Origin: Leptothrix sp. (in: b-proteobacteria)
Lineage (GTDB): Bacteria; Pseudomonadota; Gammaproteobacteria; Burkholderiales; Burkholderiaceae_C
Direction of reading: 5' to 3'
Assembly (NCBI GenBank): GCA_013822265.1
Contig: PNKD01000001.1
Location: forward strand, 1-64,000
DNA: 64,000 bases
Shown here piece after piece: positions 9,091-20,722 of this stretch. The translations under genes and the position numbers were made by a program. The first letter of the stretch is position 1. Each line of letters opens with the position of its first letter. The notes under the pieces were generated by a model. The model was not told where the DNA came from. It searched no databases and saw only the letters and a list, made by a program, of their open reading frames with translations.

Positions 9091-10782
9091 CTATTTCCCG
9101 AGCACGCCGAGCTGCTTGTTGATGAACCACTGCTGCGCGATCGACAGGATGTTGTTCGTCAGCCAGTACAGCACCAGGCCGGCCGGGAAGAAGAAGAACA
9201 TGAAGCCGAAGGCCAGCGGCATGAACCACATCATCTTGGCCTGCATGGGATCGGGCGGCCTCGGGTTCAGCCACACCTGGAACAGCGAGCTCAACGTCAT
9301 CAGCACCGGCAGGATGAACCAGGGGTCCATCGCCGCGAGATCGGTGATCCAGCCAATCCACGGCGCGCCGCGCATCTCGACGCTGCTCAGCAGCACCCAG
9401 TACAGCGCGATGAAAAACGGCATCTGCACGAAGATCGGCAGGCAGCCGCCCAGCGGGTTGACCTTCTCTTCGCGGTAGATGCGCATCATGGCCTGCTGCA
9501 TCTCTTGCGGCTTGTCCTTGTAGCGCTCGCGCAGCTCGGTCACCTTGGGCGCGACCGCCTTCATCTTGGCCATGCTGCGGTAGGCGCTGGCGTTGAGCCA
9601 GTAGAACGCGATCTTCAGCACCACCACCAGGCCGACGATGGCCCAGCCCCAGTTGCCCAGGAAAGCGTGCAGCTGCGTCAGCAGCCAGAACAGCGGCTTG
9701 CTCAGCACCGTCAGCCAGCCGTAGTCCTTCACCAGTTCGAGCCCCGGCGCCAGCGCGGCCAGCTTGTTCTCTTCCTGCGGCCCGGCAAACAGCACCGATT
9801 CGTGGCTGCGCGTGGCGCCGGGCGCCAGTTCGCCCAGCGGCAGCACCATGGCCACGGTGTAGTGGTTGTCCGAGACCTTGGCGGTGCGGAACTCGCGCGG
9901 CCCCGGGGCCGCGACCAGCCAGGCCGATGCGAAGTAGTGCTGCACCATCGCCACCCAGCCGTTGTCGGCCGTCTTGTCGTGGCTGGCGCTGCCCTTGGCG
10001 ATGTCCTTGAAGTCGACCTTGGTGAACTTGCTGGCCTCGGTGTAGATGGCCGGGCCGGTGAAGGTGAAGTAGAAGCTGCTCTCGCCTTCGGGCGGGTTGC
10101 CGTCGCGCGCCAGCTGCAGGTAGAGCTGCGGCGTCACCGGCACGCTGCTTTCGTTGGTGACCTCGTGCTTGACGGCGATGGTGTACTCGCCGCGCTTGAA
10201 AGTGAATATCTTGGCGAGCTTGCGGCCATCGACGGCCGGCGACTCGAAACGAAGCGTCAGTTCTTTCGCCCCCGCGGCCAGCGTGCGCGTGCCCGGCACC
10301 ACACTCATCTGCGTGAAGTGGTTGGGCAGCGACACACCGGCCTGCGCCGACACCAGGCCCGTCTGCGCCACGTACAGGCGCTTGGCGCTCAGGTCGAGCA
10401 GCACGACGTTGCGCTTGTCGTCTACCGCATCGCGGTAGGCCAGCAGTTCCAGGTGCACCAGGTTGCCGCCCTGGCTGTCGAACACGGCCTTGACGACGTC
10501 GGTGGTGATGGTCACGCGCTCGCTCGTGGGCGTTGCCACGGCGGGCACGCCCGGCAACGCGGGCGCGGCGCCCGTGGCGGCGGGCACGGCGGCGGCCGGG
10601 GCCGGCACGCCGGCCGCCGAAGCCGCGCTGGGCTGGGGCCCGCTGCCGGCACCGGCGACCGACCTCGACTGGCCACCGCCGAACATCGAGGGATGGCCCG
10701 TGTGCTTCTGCCACGCGTCCCAGATGAGGACGAGCGACATGGTAAAGACCACCCAGAGCAGGGTGCGGCGAATATCGTTCAT
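9091..10782 (-). CDS. yidC: Membrane protein insertase YidC
   Basis: 563 residues: an N-terminal helix (residues about 6-22), the large Gram-negative periplasmic domain, then the five-helix insertase core containing VNPLGGCLPIFVQMPFFIALYWVL and the final WLTNNILSIAQQWFINKQLG. A low-complexity Ala/Pro/Gly linker follows the first helix. It inserts and folds inner-membrane proteins with or without SecYEG. Its ATG overlaps the yidD stop by four bases. Confidence 0.97.
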   Translation of the reverse strand: MNDIRRTLLWVVFTMSLVLIWDAWQKHTGHPSMFGGGQSRSVAGAGSGPQPSAASAAGVPAPAAAVPAATGAAPALPGVPAVATPTSERVTITTDVVKAVFDSQGGNLVHLELLAYRDAVDDKRNVVLLDLSAKRLYVAQTGLVSAQAGVSLPNHFTQMSVVPGTRTLAAGAKELTLRFESPAVDGRKLAKIFTFKRGEYTIAVKHEVTNESSVPVTPQLYLQLARDGNPPEGESSFYFTFTGPAIYTEASKFTKVDFKDIAKGSASHDKTADNGWVAMVQHYFASAWLVAAPGPREFRTAKVSDNHYTVAMVLPLGELAPGATRSHESVLFAGPQEENKLAALAPGLELVKDYGWLTVLSKPLFWLLTQLHAFLGNWGWAIVGLVVVLKIAFYWLNASAYRSMAKMKAVAPKVTELRERYKDKPQEMQQAMMRIYREEKVNPLGGCLPIFVQMPFFIALYWVLLSSVEMRGAPWIGWITDLAAMDPWFILPVLMTLSSLFQVWLNPRPPDPMQAKMMWFMPLAFGFMFFFFPAGLVLYWLTNNILSIAQQWFINKQLGVLGK

Positions 10783-11132
10783 GGAAGTTTCCGGGTCGGG
10801 GATTGCGGCGCGGCGTTCTCGGCAGGCAGCGCGGCGTCAGGGGTCAGGCCCAGGCGGCTGAACAGCCCCGCCATCGGGCGCGGCAGATTCTCGGGCACGG
10901 CGTCACAGCCCCCTTCGCACCAGGGGTGACAACGCAGGATGCGCCATCCGGTGAGGGCCGTGCCGGCCAGGGCACCGTGGCGCTCCAGCGCCTGCAGTGC
11001 AAAGGCCGAGCAGGTGGGCTCGAAACGGCAGGCATTGCCCAGCCACGGCTTGAGCAGCAGGCGGTAGCCGCGTACCAGCTGCATCAGCAGCCGGCGCGGC
11101 CAGGTGACGAGGTGGGACCAGAACTCGCTCAT
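10779..11132 (-). CDS. yidD: Membrane protein insertion efficiency factor YidD
   Basis: 117 residues. The core YRLLLKPWLGNACRFEPTCSAFALQALERHG … WRILRCHPWCEGG carries the conserved Cys and aromatic pattern of YidD. The C-terminal 30 residues beyond the core are variable. It helps YidC-dependent membrane protein insertion at the inner membrane. Located between rnpA and yidC with a 3-base gap and a 4-base overlap respectively, so it belongs to the rpmH operon. Confidence 0.93.
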   Translation of the reverse strand: MSEFWSHLVTWPRRLLMQLVRGYRLLLKPWLGNACRFEPTCSAFALQALERHGALAGTALTGWRILRCHPWCEGGCDAVPENLPRPMAGLFSRLGLTPDAALPAENAAPQSPTRKLP

Positions 11133-11135
11133 GGA

Positions 11136-11579
11136 TCAGCGCTGACCGCGCACGAAGAGTTGGTCGAGTTCGAGGCGGGCAGCCAGCTGCAGCGCCTGCG
11201 AGCGCGCCGAAGGAAACGCGCTGACCGCGTAACCCTGGCGCAGCCGAACCAGCCACAGTCCGCGCGGCAGCGCGGCTTCGTGGCGTTCGAAGGCGCCGCG
11301 CACCTGCCGCTTCAACAGACTGCGCGTGACGGCTCGCCGCGCGTGCCGCTTGGGCACCACGCAGCCCAGCCACCAGTCGGTCGGGCAGTCATCCACAGGC
11401 TGGGGGCAAACCGGTGCAGGCCCTGTGGACAACTTGTCCACTACCGGCGGCCTGACAGGCGACTGGGGCCGCTGCGGCAACGCCGCCACGTGATGAACGG
11501 CGAAGTGCGTGCTTCGCGCCCAGGGTTTGGCGCCCAGCAAGCGTTCGAAGTCCGCCTTGTTGACAAGGCGGGTGGGCAT
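11136..11579 (-). CDS. rnpA: Ribonuclease P protein component
   Basis: 147 residues with the RNR-type motif KRHARRAVTRSLLKRQVRGAF in the second half. It binds M1 RNA to process pre-tRNA 5' ends. Between the N-terminal strand (STHFAVHHV) and the core lies an insertion of about 35 residues (…VVDKLSTG…PQPVDDCP…) that I recognise from other Burkholderiales RnpA proteins; this insertion is encoded by DNA holding DnaA-box-like sites. GGAG lies about six bases before the ATG. Confidence 0.94.
   Translation of the reverse strand: MPTRLVNKADFERLLGAKPWARSTHFAVHHVAALPQRPQSPVRPPVVDKLSTGPAPVCPQPVDDCPTDWWLGCVVPKRHARRAVTRSLLKRQVRGAFERHEAALPRGLWLVRLRQGYAVSAFPSARSQALQLAARLELDQLFVRGQR
11389..11442. promoter_or_regulatory. 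DnaA-box-like cluster inside rnpA
   Basis: TCATCCACA (11389-11397) and TGTGGACAA (11424-11432) each differ from TTATCCACA or its complement by one base, and TTGTCCACT (11434-11442) by two. The last two form the perfect palindrome GTGGACAACTTGTCCAC at 11425-11441. The spacing and sequence are constrained by the LSTG-type peptide they encode, so they may be coincidental, but clustered boxes about 0.65 kb from dnaA could contribute to origin or autoregulatory binding. Confidence 0.4.
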
Positions 11580-11637
11580 GGATGCTCCGGGGCGCCGAAA
11601 TGAGGTGTCGGAGACGGTTGCGGTCAGACCGCCCCGC

Positions 11638-11772
11638 TCAGACGGCCAGACGCTTGCGGCCCTTGGCGCGGCGAGCGTTGATCACCGCCCTGCCGCCGCG
11701 GGACTTCATGCGGACCAGGAAGCCGTGGGTGCGGGCGCGGCGGATCTTCGAGGGTTGATAGGTGCGCTTCAT
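11638..11772 (-). CDS. rpmH: 50S ribosomal protein L34
   Basis: A 44-residue basic protein starting [18 protein letters not shown] and ending in [10 protein letters not shown], the full L34 sequence; too short for the ORF track. GGAG lies six to seven bases before the ATG. First gene of the minus-strand rpmH-rnpA-yidD-yidC-mnmE run and divergent from dnaA. The single odd point is Leu-Val in [13 protein letters not shown] where R/T residues are commoner, within normal variation. Confidence 0.97.
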   Translation of the reverse strand: MKRTYQPSKIRRARTHGFLVRMKSRGGRAVINARRAKGRKRLAV

Positions 11773-12031
11773 GGCGGGCTCCGGTCGGTCTTGGAAAGGG
11801 CGGTCAGGGTGGCTTCGGGGGCGGATCGTCGTCTCGAACCGGGCGCCTGTCGGTCAGCCGGGCCTAGCGCTGCTTGTGCGGCTTTGCCGCACCGCCCGGC
11901 CCGAAAGGCCAGGCTCTTCCGCCAGGAAGATGAGTTCGGGAAACCCACGATTACAGCAAAAAAACCTAATCACGTCAAACACTTGCACCACAGACCGCGG
12001 CATCGCCCGGGCTTGACGCCGGCGCCGAATG

Positions 12032-12040
12032 TGTGGATAA
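12032..12040 (-). promoter_or_regulatory. DnaA box, perfect consensus
   Basis: TGTGGATAA is the exact complement of the TTATCCACA DnaA box. It lies 62 bases before the dnaA start. Confidence 0.8.
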
Positions 12041-12092
12041 CTACGTTCCGCCGCGCTGGAGGGACCTCAGGATTGGCGGCTCTCACAACAAG

Positions 12093-12101
12093 ATATCCAC
12101 A
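12093..12101 (+). promoter_or_regulatory. DnaA box abutting the dnaA start codon
   Basis: ATATCCACA differs from TTATCCACA in the first base only and ends at the base before the ATG. DnaA bound here would cover the initiation region, which suggests autoregulation. Confidence 0.6.
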
Positions 12102-13520
12102 ATGAGCTCAGATCTCTGGTCACGCGGCTGCGAGCGCCTTGCCGCCGTGCTGCCTGAACAACAATTCAATACCTGGATTCGCCCGCTGGCACCGGCGCTG
12201 CGTGACATGGGTTGCGCCGGCACCGTCGACGTAGTCGCCGTACAGGTGCCCAACCGCTTCAAGCTCGACTGGATCCGGTCGCAATACGCCGGCCACATCG
12301 AATCGGCGCTGACCGAAGTGGCGGGCCACCCCGTGCGCCTCGAGCTGACCTTGGCGCCACGCACTGAGCCCCTGCCCGGCACCGCCGAGCGCCACCTCGC
12401 CAACGGTGCGCCCGCCAACGCCGCACTGCTGGCCAGCCAGGCGATAGAGCGCGCCGGCCAGGCCCGCGCCGGAGGCGCGCCGGTGGCGCCGGCGGCCACC
12501 ACGCACCGGCTTAACACCGCCCTCACCTTCGACACCCTGGTGGCCGGCCGTGCCAACCAGATGGCCCGCACCGCCGCGCTGCACGTGGCCGGCGCGCCGG
12601 GCGTCATGTACAACCCGCTGTTCATCTACGGCGGCGTCGGGCTGGGCAAGACCCACCTCGTGCACGCGGTGGGCAACGCGCTGCTGAAGGACCGCCCCGA
12701 CGCCCGCGTGCTCTACCTGCACGCCGAACAGTTCATCAGCGACGTCGTCAAGAACTACCAGCGCAAGACCTTCGACGAACTCAAGGCCAAGTACCACAGC
12801 CTGGACCTGCTGCTCATCGACGACGTGCAGTTCTTCGCCGGCAAGGACCGCACGCAGGAAGAGTTCTTCAACGCCTTCGAGGCCCTGCTGACCAAGCGCG
12901 CGCACATCATCATGACCAGCGACACCTACCCCAAGGGATTGGTGGACATCGACGAGCGCCTGACCAGCCGCTTCGACGCCGGCCTCACGGTGGCCATCGA
13001 ACCGCCCGAGCTCGAGATGCGCGTGGCCATCCTGATGCGCAAGGCCACGGCCGAGAACACCGAGATGCCCGAGGACGTGGCCTTCTTCATCGCCAAGAAC
13101 GTGCGCGCCAACGTGCGCGAACTCGAAGGCGCACTGCGCAAGGTGCTGGCCTACAGCCGCTTCAGCCACAAGGACATCAACATCGCGCTGGCGCGCGACG
13201 CGCTGAAAGACCTGCTGAGCATCCAGAACCGGCAGATCGGCGTCGAGAACATCCAGAAGACGGTGGCCGACTTCTACAAGATCAAGGTCGCCGACATGTA
13301 CAGCAAGAAGCGCCCGGCCAGCATCGCCAGGCCGCGCCAGATCGCGATGTACCTGGCCAAGGACATGACCAAGAAGAGCCTGCCCGAGATCGGCGAGCTC
13401 TTCGGCGGCCGTGACCACACCACCGTGCTGCACGCCGTGCGCAAGATTGGCGCCGAACGCACCACCAACCCCGAACTGAACCAGCAACTGCACGTGCTGG
13501 AGCAGACGCTCAAGGGGTGA
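12102..13520 (+). CDS. dnaA: Chromosomal replication initiator protein DnaA
   Basis: 472 residues in four domains: domain I ([27 protein letters not shown]), a short Ala/Pro linker, AAA+ domain III with Walker [11 protein letters not shown] near residue 177 and Walker [11 protein letters not shown] near 237, and domain IV ending in [15 protein letters not shown] near 435, the box-recognition helix. It binds DnaA boxes and opens oriC. The longer track start would read through the DnaA box; the ATG at 12102 matches the normal N-terminus. No obvious Shine-Dalgarno is present because the DnaA-box sequence occupies that position. Confidence 0.98.
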   Translation: MSSDLWSRGCERLAAVLPEQQFNTWIRPLAPALRDMGCAGTVDVVAVQVPNRFKLDWIRSQYAGHIESALTEVAGHPVRLELTLAPRTEPLPGTAERHLANGAPANAALLASQAIERAGQARAGGAPVAPAATTHRLNTALTFDTLVAGRANQMARTAALHVAGAPGVMYNPLFIYGGVGLGKTHLVHAVGNALLKDRPDARVLYLHAEQFISDVVKNYQRKTFDELKAKYHSLDLLLIDDVQFFAGKDRTQEEFFNAFEALLTKRAHIIMTSDTYPKGLVDIDERLTSRFDAGLTVAIEPPELEMRVAILMRKATAENTEMPEDVAFFIAKNVRANVRELEGALRKVLAYSRFSHKDINIALARDALKDLLSIQNRQIGVENIQKTVADFYKIKVADMYSKKRPASIARPRQIAMYLAKDMTKKSLPEIGELFGGRDHTTVLHAVRKIGAERTTNPELNQQLHVLEQTLKG

Positions 13521-13818
13521 GCGGCCACCAGGGCACCCGCAGGCCCCTTTGCGAGGCGAGCGGCAGCGAAAAGACGCCGCGCCGCGTCACAATCCGGGGT
13601 ACTGCAAAGCCTGTGGAGAAAACCGGCACAACCGTGGTCTTGTCCACAGCCGCAGGCCCGGCGCCAGGCTTGTCCCCGTTGGCACTACAGCGGCAACCGG
13701 TGCCCGCCCACAGGCTTGCACAGTTTCCAAGTCGTTGATCGGTAAGACGAAAATCGCGTTGTCCCCAGTTCCGGGCCGGCTCTACCAGCTACTACCAAGT
13801 TTAAAAAGAGGAAAAGGC
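13521..13818. other. dnaA-dnaN intergenic region with DnaA-box-like sites, candidate oriC
   Basis: 298 bases with TGTGGAGAA (13612-13620) and TTGTCCACA (13640-13648), each one mismatch from a DnaA box, plus weaker TTGTCCCC copies near 13670 and 13759. The end is AT-rich (AAGTTTAAAAAGAGGAAAAGG) and provides the dnaN ribosome-binding site. This is an alternative origin location to the rpmH-dnaA spacer; GC-skew would be needed to choose between them. Confidence 0.5.
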
Positions 13819-14928
13819 ATGATCGTTCTCAAAGCGGCCCAGGCGAATCTCCTCGAAGCCTTGCAGTCGGTGGCGGGCATCGTCGAGCGCAGGCACACGC
13901 TGCCCATCCTGGCCAACGTGCTGCTGCGAAAAAACGGCCCCAGCATCGAGTTCACGACCAGCGACCTCGAGATCCAGGTGCGCACCAACGCCGAACTCGG
14001 CGGCGACGCCGGGCAACTGGCCACCACCGTGGGCGCGCGCAAGCTCATCGACATCCTGCGCAGCCTGCCGGCCGAGCAGACCGTGACGCTCAGTGCCGCC
14101 CAGAACAAGCTCACGCTGCAAGGCGGCAAGAGCCGCTTCACGCTGCAGACGCTGCCGGCGGATGACTTCCCCCTCGTCAACGAGAGCGTCGACTTCGGGC
14201 CCACCTTCAGCGTGCCGCAGAAGACGCTGCGTGAACTGATCAACCAGGTGCACTTCGCGATGGCCGTGCACGACATCCGCTACTACCTCAACGGCATCCT
14301 GTTCATCGCCGAAGGCAAGACGCTGACGCTGGTGGCCACCGACGGCCACCGCCTCGCGCTGGCCCAGGCCCAGCTCGAGCAGGACGTGCCCAGCAAGCAG
14401 GAAGTCATCCTGCCGCGCAAGACCGTGCTCGAGCTGCAGCGCCTGCTCAAGGACGAAGAAACCGCCATCGAGATGCGCTTTGCCAACAACCAGGCCAAGT
14501 TCAACTTCTCGGGCATGGAGTTCGTCACCAAGCTCGTCGAAGGCAAGTTCCCCGACTACAACCGCGTCATCCCCAAGAACCACAAGAACGTCGTCGTGCT
14601 GGGCCGCGCGCCGCTGCTGGCCAGCCTGCAGCGTGCCGCCATCCTGACCAGCGACAAGTTCAAGGGTGTGCGCGTCAACGTCGAACCCGGCCTGCTGCGC
14701 ATCGCCAGCAGCAACGCCGAACAGGAGGAGGCCAAGGAAGAGCTGGAGATCGACTACGAGGGCGACGCCATCGAGATGGGCTTCAACGTCACCTACCTCA
14801 TCGATGTGCTGGCCAACTGCCCGCACGACATGGTGAAGCTCGAGCTGCAGGACAGCGCCGCCAGCGCGCTGTTCAGCGTGCCCGAGCAGCCTGGTTTCAA
14901 GTACGTCGTGATGCCCATGCGCATCTAG
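13819..14928 (+). CDS. dnaN: DNA polymerase III beta sliding clamp
   Basis: 369 residues, the standard length, beginning MIVLKAAQANLLEALQSVAGIVERRHTLPILANVLL and ending in the C-terminal PGFKYVVMPMRI. Three repeated clamp domains are covered. The ring encircles DNA and tethers Pol III. ATG 13819 is preceded by AGAGG; the longer track frame begins in the origin-like spacer and is not the real start. Confidence 0.98.
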   Translation: MIVLKAAQANLLEALQSVAGIVERRHTLPILANVLLRKNGPSIEFTTSDLEIQVRTNAELGGDAGQLATTVGARKLIDILRSLPAEQTVTLSAAQNKLTLQGGKSRFTLQTLPADDFPLVNESVDFGPTFSVPQKTLRELINQVHFAMAVHDIRYYLNGILFIAEGKTLTLVATDGHRLALAQAQLEQDVPSKQEVILPRKTVLELQRLLKDEETAIEMRFANNQAKFNFSGMEFVTKLVEGKFPDYNRVIPKNHKNVVVLGRAPLLASLQRAAILTSDKFKGVRVNVEPGLLRIASSNAEQEEAKEELEIDYEGDAIEMGFNVTYLIDVLANCPHDMVKLELQDSAASALFSVPEQPGFKYVVMPMRI

Positions 14929-17664
<2,736 letters not shown>

Positions 17665-17681
17665 GGAGCTGGTGTCGTTGC

Positions 17682-18145
17682 GCGCTACTTTCAACTGTTC
17701 GGGCTGCAGCCTCACCGGACCGTTGGCTTCAAGCTGTCCAACGACCCTTTCTTCATCGAGAAGCTGCGCGACCTGGTCGGCCTGTAGCTGAGCCCGCCCG
17801 ACAACGCGCTGGTGATCTGCGTGGACGAGAAGAGCCAGTGCCAGGCGCTGGAGCGCACGCAGCCGATGCTGCCCATGGGCTTGGGCTATGTCGAGGGCGT
17901 CACGCACGACCACAAGCGCCACGGTACGACCACGTTGTTCGCGGCGCTGAACGTGCTCAAGGGCGCGGTGCTGGCTACAAAGCCATCGGCGGTGGCTCGT
18001 TCACCAGCGTCAAACAACGCGTGCGGCGCATCGATCACTTCGTCACGGCGTGCAACACGAACGGCAAGCCCTTCAAGTGGACTGCCACCGCAGACTCGAT
18101 CCTCGAAAAGCTGCATCGACTTTGCTCACGTATCAGCGGGAAGAG
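17682..18145 (+). mobile_element. IS630-family transposase remnant
   Basis: A decayed IS630 transposase starting 17 bases after gyrB. Reading the + strand gives YFQLFGLQPHRTVGFKLSNDPFF, then [19 protein letters not shown] (the first catalytic Asp of the DDE triad) and [24 protein letters not shown]. The N-terminal helix-turn-helix part is missing. A TAG at 17784 replaces the Tyr codon expected in VGLYLSPPDNA. Near 17980 about 100 residues, including the other acidic residues, are deleted with a frame change, and the text resumes with [17 protein letters not shown] … [11 protein letters not shown]. No terminal inverted repeats were found. It cannot be active. Confidence 0.85.
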
Positions 18146-18398
18146 ACGCTGTGAGGTTCTTGACGGTCGCTCCCTGCCACCTCAGTCACCCGACCTTGAA
18201 GGTTGAGTGTCGGCATTGTGAGGAACAGCGGTCACTGGGCGGCGTCACTTCGCGGGCAGCCTGCGGCCCGTTGCCGACGTTGCTTCGCGCCGGGTCTCGT
18301 GCTTCGCGCATGCCTGCCTTCGGGCAGGCCGAGGGTGTTGGGTGGGCTGATCCTGCGCAGATGCCTGCGCGCCGCGGCGCGCCCCCCGGCGCGCCGCC
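18146..18398. repeat. Intergenic patch with UUCG hairpin and dispersed-repeat fragments
   Basis: No gene is seen here. At 18312-18329 GCCTGCC-TTCG-GGCAGGC forms a perfect 7-bp stem with the stable UUCG tetraloop on the + strand. Directly after it, 23 bases (18327-18349) are identical to 39593-39615, and 15 bases (18347-18361) are identical in inverted orientation to 39435-39449, so this is a fragment of a repeat family also present beside cdd. A very G/C-rich palindromic tail precedes the panE stop. Confidence 0.6.
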
Positions 18399-19322
18399 TC
18401 AGTCGCGCCGCCCGTCGGCGTGCAGCGACAGGATGTCCACGGCCGCGCGGTTGCACGGCGTGGGCACGCCCAGGCGGCGGCCGCGCTCGACGACGTCGCC
18501 GCTGAGCCAGGGCAGCTCGAGCCGGTTGCCGCGCTCCAGGTCGTGGTGCATCGACGAGGTCATGGTCTCGGGCAGCGTGTCGGCAAAGGCCAGCCGGTTC
18601 TCGGCGTACTCGGGCGGCAGCGCCACGCCTTCGGCGCGCGCCACCTTCACCACCTCGTCCATCACGTCGTGCAGGAAGGCGTGGGCCCGCGGGTGCGCGC
18701 GGATGCGGCCTATGGGCAGCCGGGCCAGCGTCGTCGTCGCCGACAGGCCGACGAGGAACACGAACTTCTCCCACTGCGCATGGCGGATGCGGGTGCTGAG
18801 ATCGTGGTCGATGCCGGCCTCGGCGCAGGCGGCGGCAAAGGCCTGCATGCGCGGGCTCGCGCTGCCGTCGAACTCGCCGAACACCAGCCGTGCCATCGTG
18901 CCGCCGTGGCGGATGACGCCGGGCTCGGCGATGTGCGAGGCGATGTAGCCCACGCCGCCGGCGACATGGCGCGCGCCCAGTGCCTCGCGCAGCAGGTCGT
19001 CCTTGACGACGCCGTTCTGGAACGACACCACCACGGTGTCGTCGCCCAGCAGCGGCCACAGCGACTGCGCGGCGTCGATGGTGTCCCAGAGCTTGACGCC
19101 GAAGAGCACGAGGTCGGCGCGGGCGATCTCGGACGGGTTCTCGAAGGCGCGCACCTGCGGCAGGTGCAGGTCGCCCAGCGGGCTCAGCACCCGCAGGCCG
19201 TGCTTGCGCATGGCCTGCAGGTGCGCGCCGCGCGCGACGAAGCTGACCTCGTGCCCGGCCTGCGCCAGGCGGCCGCCGAAGTAGCCGCCGACCCCGCCGC
19301 TGCCCATGATGGTGATGCGCAT
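18399..19322 (-). CDS. panE: 2-dehydropantoate 2-reductase (ApbA/PanE family)
   Basis: 307 residues. N-terminal Rossmann fold [26 protein letters not shown] (NADP-binding), central [12 protein letters not shown] and [14 protein letters not shown], and a C-terminal helical domain with [19 protein letters not shown] (the conserved KFxxN-type region, here with Leu/Val in place of Asn) and [23 protein letters not shown]. The family reduces ketopantoate to pantoate in pantothenate synthesis, but many members act on other 2-keto acids, so the substrate is uncertain. The start is ATG 19322 rather than the longer frame. Confidence 0.85.
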   Translation of the reverse strand: MRITIMGSGGVGGYFGGRLAQAGHEVSFVARGAHLQAMRKHGLRVLSPLGDLHLPQVRAFENPSEIARADLVLFGVKLWDTIDAAQSLWPLLGDDTVVVSFQNGVVKDDLLREALGARHVAGGVGYIASHIAEPGVIRHGGTMARLVFGEFDGSASPRMQAFAAACAEAGIDHDLSTRIRHAQWEKFVFLVGLSATTTLARLPIGRIRAHPRAHAFLHDVMDEVVKVARAEGVALPPEYAENRLAFADTLPETMTSSMHHDLERGNRLELPWLSGDVVERGRRLGVPTPCNRAAVDILSLHADGRRD

Positions 19323-19402
19323 TTCAGTACCGCCCGGCCGTTCCGAAGGCACTGAGAGCCCCCGCGCGGGGCTGCGAACCGAGTGGGCTTGCGGGTCTCA
19401 TT

Positions 19403-20722
19403 TCAATCAGCCTTTCTGCCGAATGCCGGGTCGATGCGCAGCAGCGCCGCCGCCGCGAAGGACGGCACCGTGGCCACGCAGGTCCAGACGAAGAAGTTGA
19501 AGTAGCCCAGCTGCGTCTGCAGCCAACCCGCGCCCATGCCGGGCAGCATCATGCCCAAGGCCATGAAGCCCGTGCACAGCGCGTAGTGCGCGGTCTTGTG
19601 CGGGTTCTCGCCGCCGGCGCCGTCGCTGCCCGGCGCGCCGTCGTGGCCGCCGGCGACCATCAGCATGTAGACCATGAAGGCCGTGAAGCCCAGGCCATAG
19701 CCGAACTGCTCGATGGCCACCGCGCCGCTGACCAGCCACAGACTGCCCGGCTGCGCCCAGGCCAGCGCCACGAACACGGTGTTGGGCAGGTGCATGCACA
19801 GCACCAGCGGCCACAGCAGCTTCTTCAGGCCGCCGCGGCTGACGAGCCAGCCGCCCAGCAGCCCGCCGATGGTCAGCGCGGCCACGCCCACGGTGCCGTA
19901 GGCGATGCCCACGTCCTGTGTCGTCAGCCCCAGGCCGCCGGCGGCCACCGGGTCGAGCATGAACGGCGTCACCAGCTTCAGCAGCTGTGCCTCGGCGAAA
20001 CGGTAGAGCAGCAGGAAGGCCAGCAGCCGCACGATGCCGGGGCGGCGGAAGAAGGCCGCGAAGACGGTGGCGAAGTCGGCCCAGAAGGTGGCGCTGCGCG
20101 GCGCCGGCCGGTCGCTGGCCGGCCGCGGCAGCGCCCACTGGTGCCAGGCTGCGGCCGCCACGAACAGCAGTGCCATCAGCCCGAACACCCAGGCCCAGGC
20201 CAGCGCCACCTGCCCGGTGCGCTGCTGCAGTTGCCCGGCCAGCACGACGAGCCCGCCCTGGCCGCCGATCATCGCCAGCCGGTAGAAAGTGCTGCGCACG
20301 CCGACGAACGCGGCCTGCGCCGCCGGCGGCTGGGCCAGCATGTAGAAGCCGTCGGCGGCGATGTCGTGGGTGGCCGAGGCAAAGGCCATGAGCCAGAAGA
20401 TCACCAGTGTGGTCTGCAGGAAGGCCGGCGCCGGCACCGCCAGCGCCACGCCGGCGAGCAAGGCGCCGACGACGAACTGCAGCCCGACGATCCAGCGCCG
20501 CTTGGTGCCCAGCAGGTCGACCAGCGGGCCCCACAGCGGCTTGATGACCCAGGGCAGGTAGAGCCAGCTCGTGAGCAGCGCGATCTCGGTGTTGCCGACG
20601 CCGAGGTTCTTGTACATGACCACGGCCAGCGTCATCACCGTCACATAGGGCAGGCCCTGGGCGAAGTACAGCGTGGGGATCCAGCGCCAGGGGCGCGCGG
20701 CGGTGAGCGAGGAAGGAGCCAA
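19403..20722 (-). CDS. MFS transporter, AmpG-like permease
   Basis: About 439 residues with 12 predicted membrane helices. The start region WIPTLYFAQGLPYVTVMTLAVVMYKNLG followed by LPWVIKPLWGPLVDLLGTKRRWI is characteristic of the AmpG/SLC33-like branch, which includes the murein-peptide importer AmpG. ATHDIAADGFYM is another conserved AmpG-type element. The true substrate is not known. There is no ATG near the expected N-terminus; TTG 20722 is proposed, with low certainty. Divergent from the TonB-receptor gene, it may form a peptide or muropeptide uptake module with it. Confidence 0.8.
   Translation of the reverse strand: MAPSSLTAARPWRWIPTLYFAQGLPYVTVMTLAVVMYKNLGVGNTEIALLTSWLYLPWVIKPLWGPLVDLLGTKRRWIVGLQFVVGALLAGVALAVPAPAFLQTTLVIFWLMAFASATHDIAADGFYMLAQPPAAQAAFVGVRSTFYRLAMIGGQGGLVVLAGQLQQRTGQVALAWAWVFGLMALLFVAAAAWHQWALPRPASDRPAPRSATFWADFATVFAAFFRRPGIVRLLAFLLLYRFAEAQLLKLVTPFMLDPVAAGGLGLTTQDVGIAYGTVGVAALTIGGLLGGWLVSRGGLKKLLWPLVLCMHLPNTVFVALAWAQPGSLWLVSGAVAIEQFGYGLGFTAFMVYMLMVAGGHDGAPGSDGAGGENPHKTAHYALCTGFMALGMMLPGMGAGWLQTQLGYFNFFVWTCVATVPSFAAAALLRIDPAFGRKAD

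Larger units (their letters stand above)
11773..12101. other. rpmH-dnaA intergenic region, candidate oriC and divergent promoters
   Basis: This 329-base divergent spacer holds the most AT-rich stretch nearby (about 11938-11982, with a run of seven A), a perfect DnaA box TGTGGATAA (12032-12040) and a one-mismatch box ATATCCACA (12093-12101) touching the dnaA start codon. An AT-rich unwinding candidate next to DnaA boxes fits an origin or an autoregulated dnaA promoter. Specific -10/-35 boxes for either direction could not be assigned with confidence. Confidence 0.55.

Noticed and set aside
8674-10929. 751-codon + strand frame opposite mnmE/yidC
   Set aside because: Shadow of yidC and mnmE with biased composition.
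18312-18329. UUCG hairpin as an intrinsic terminator for panE or the IS remnant
   Set aside because: No T-run on either side; treated only as a structural element.
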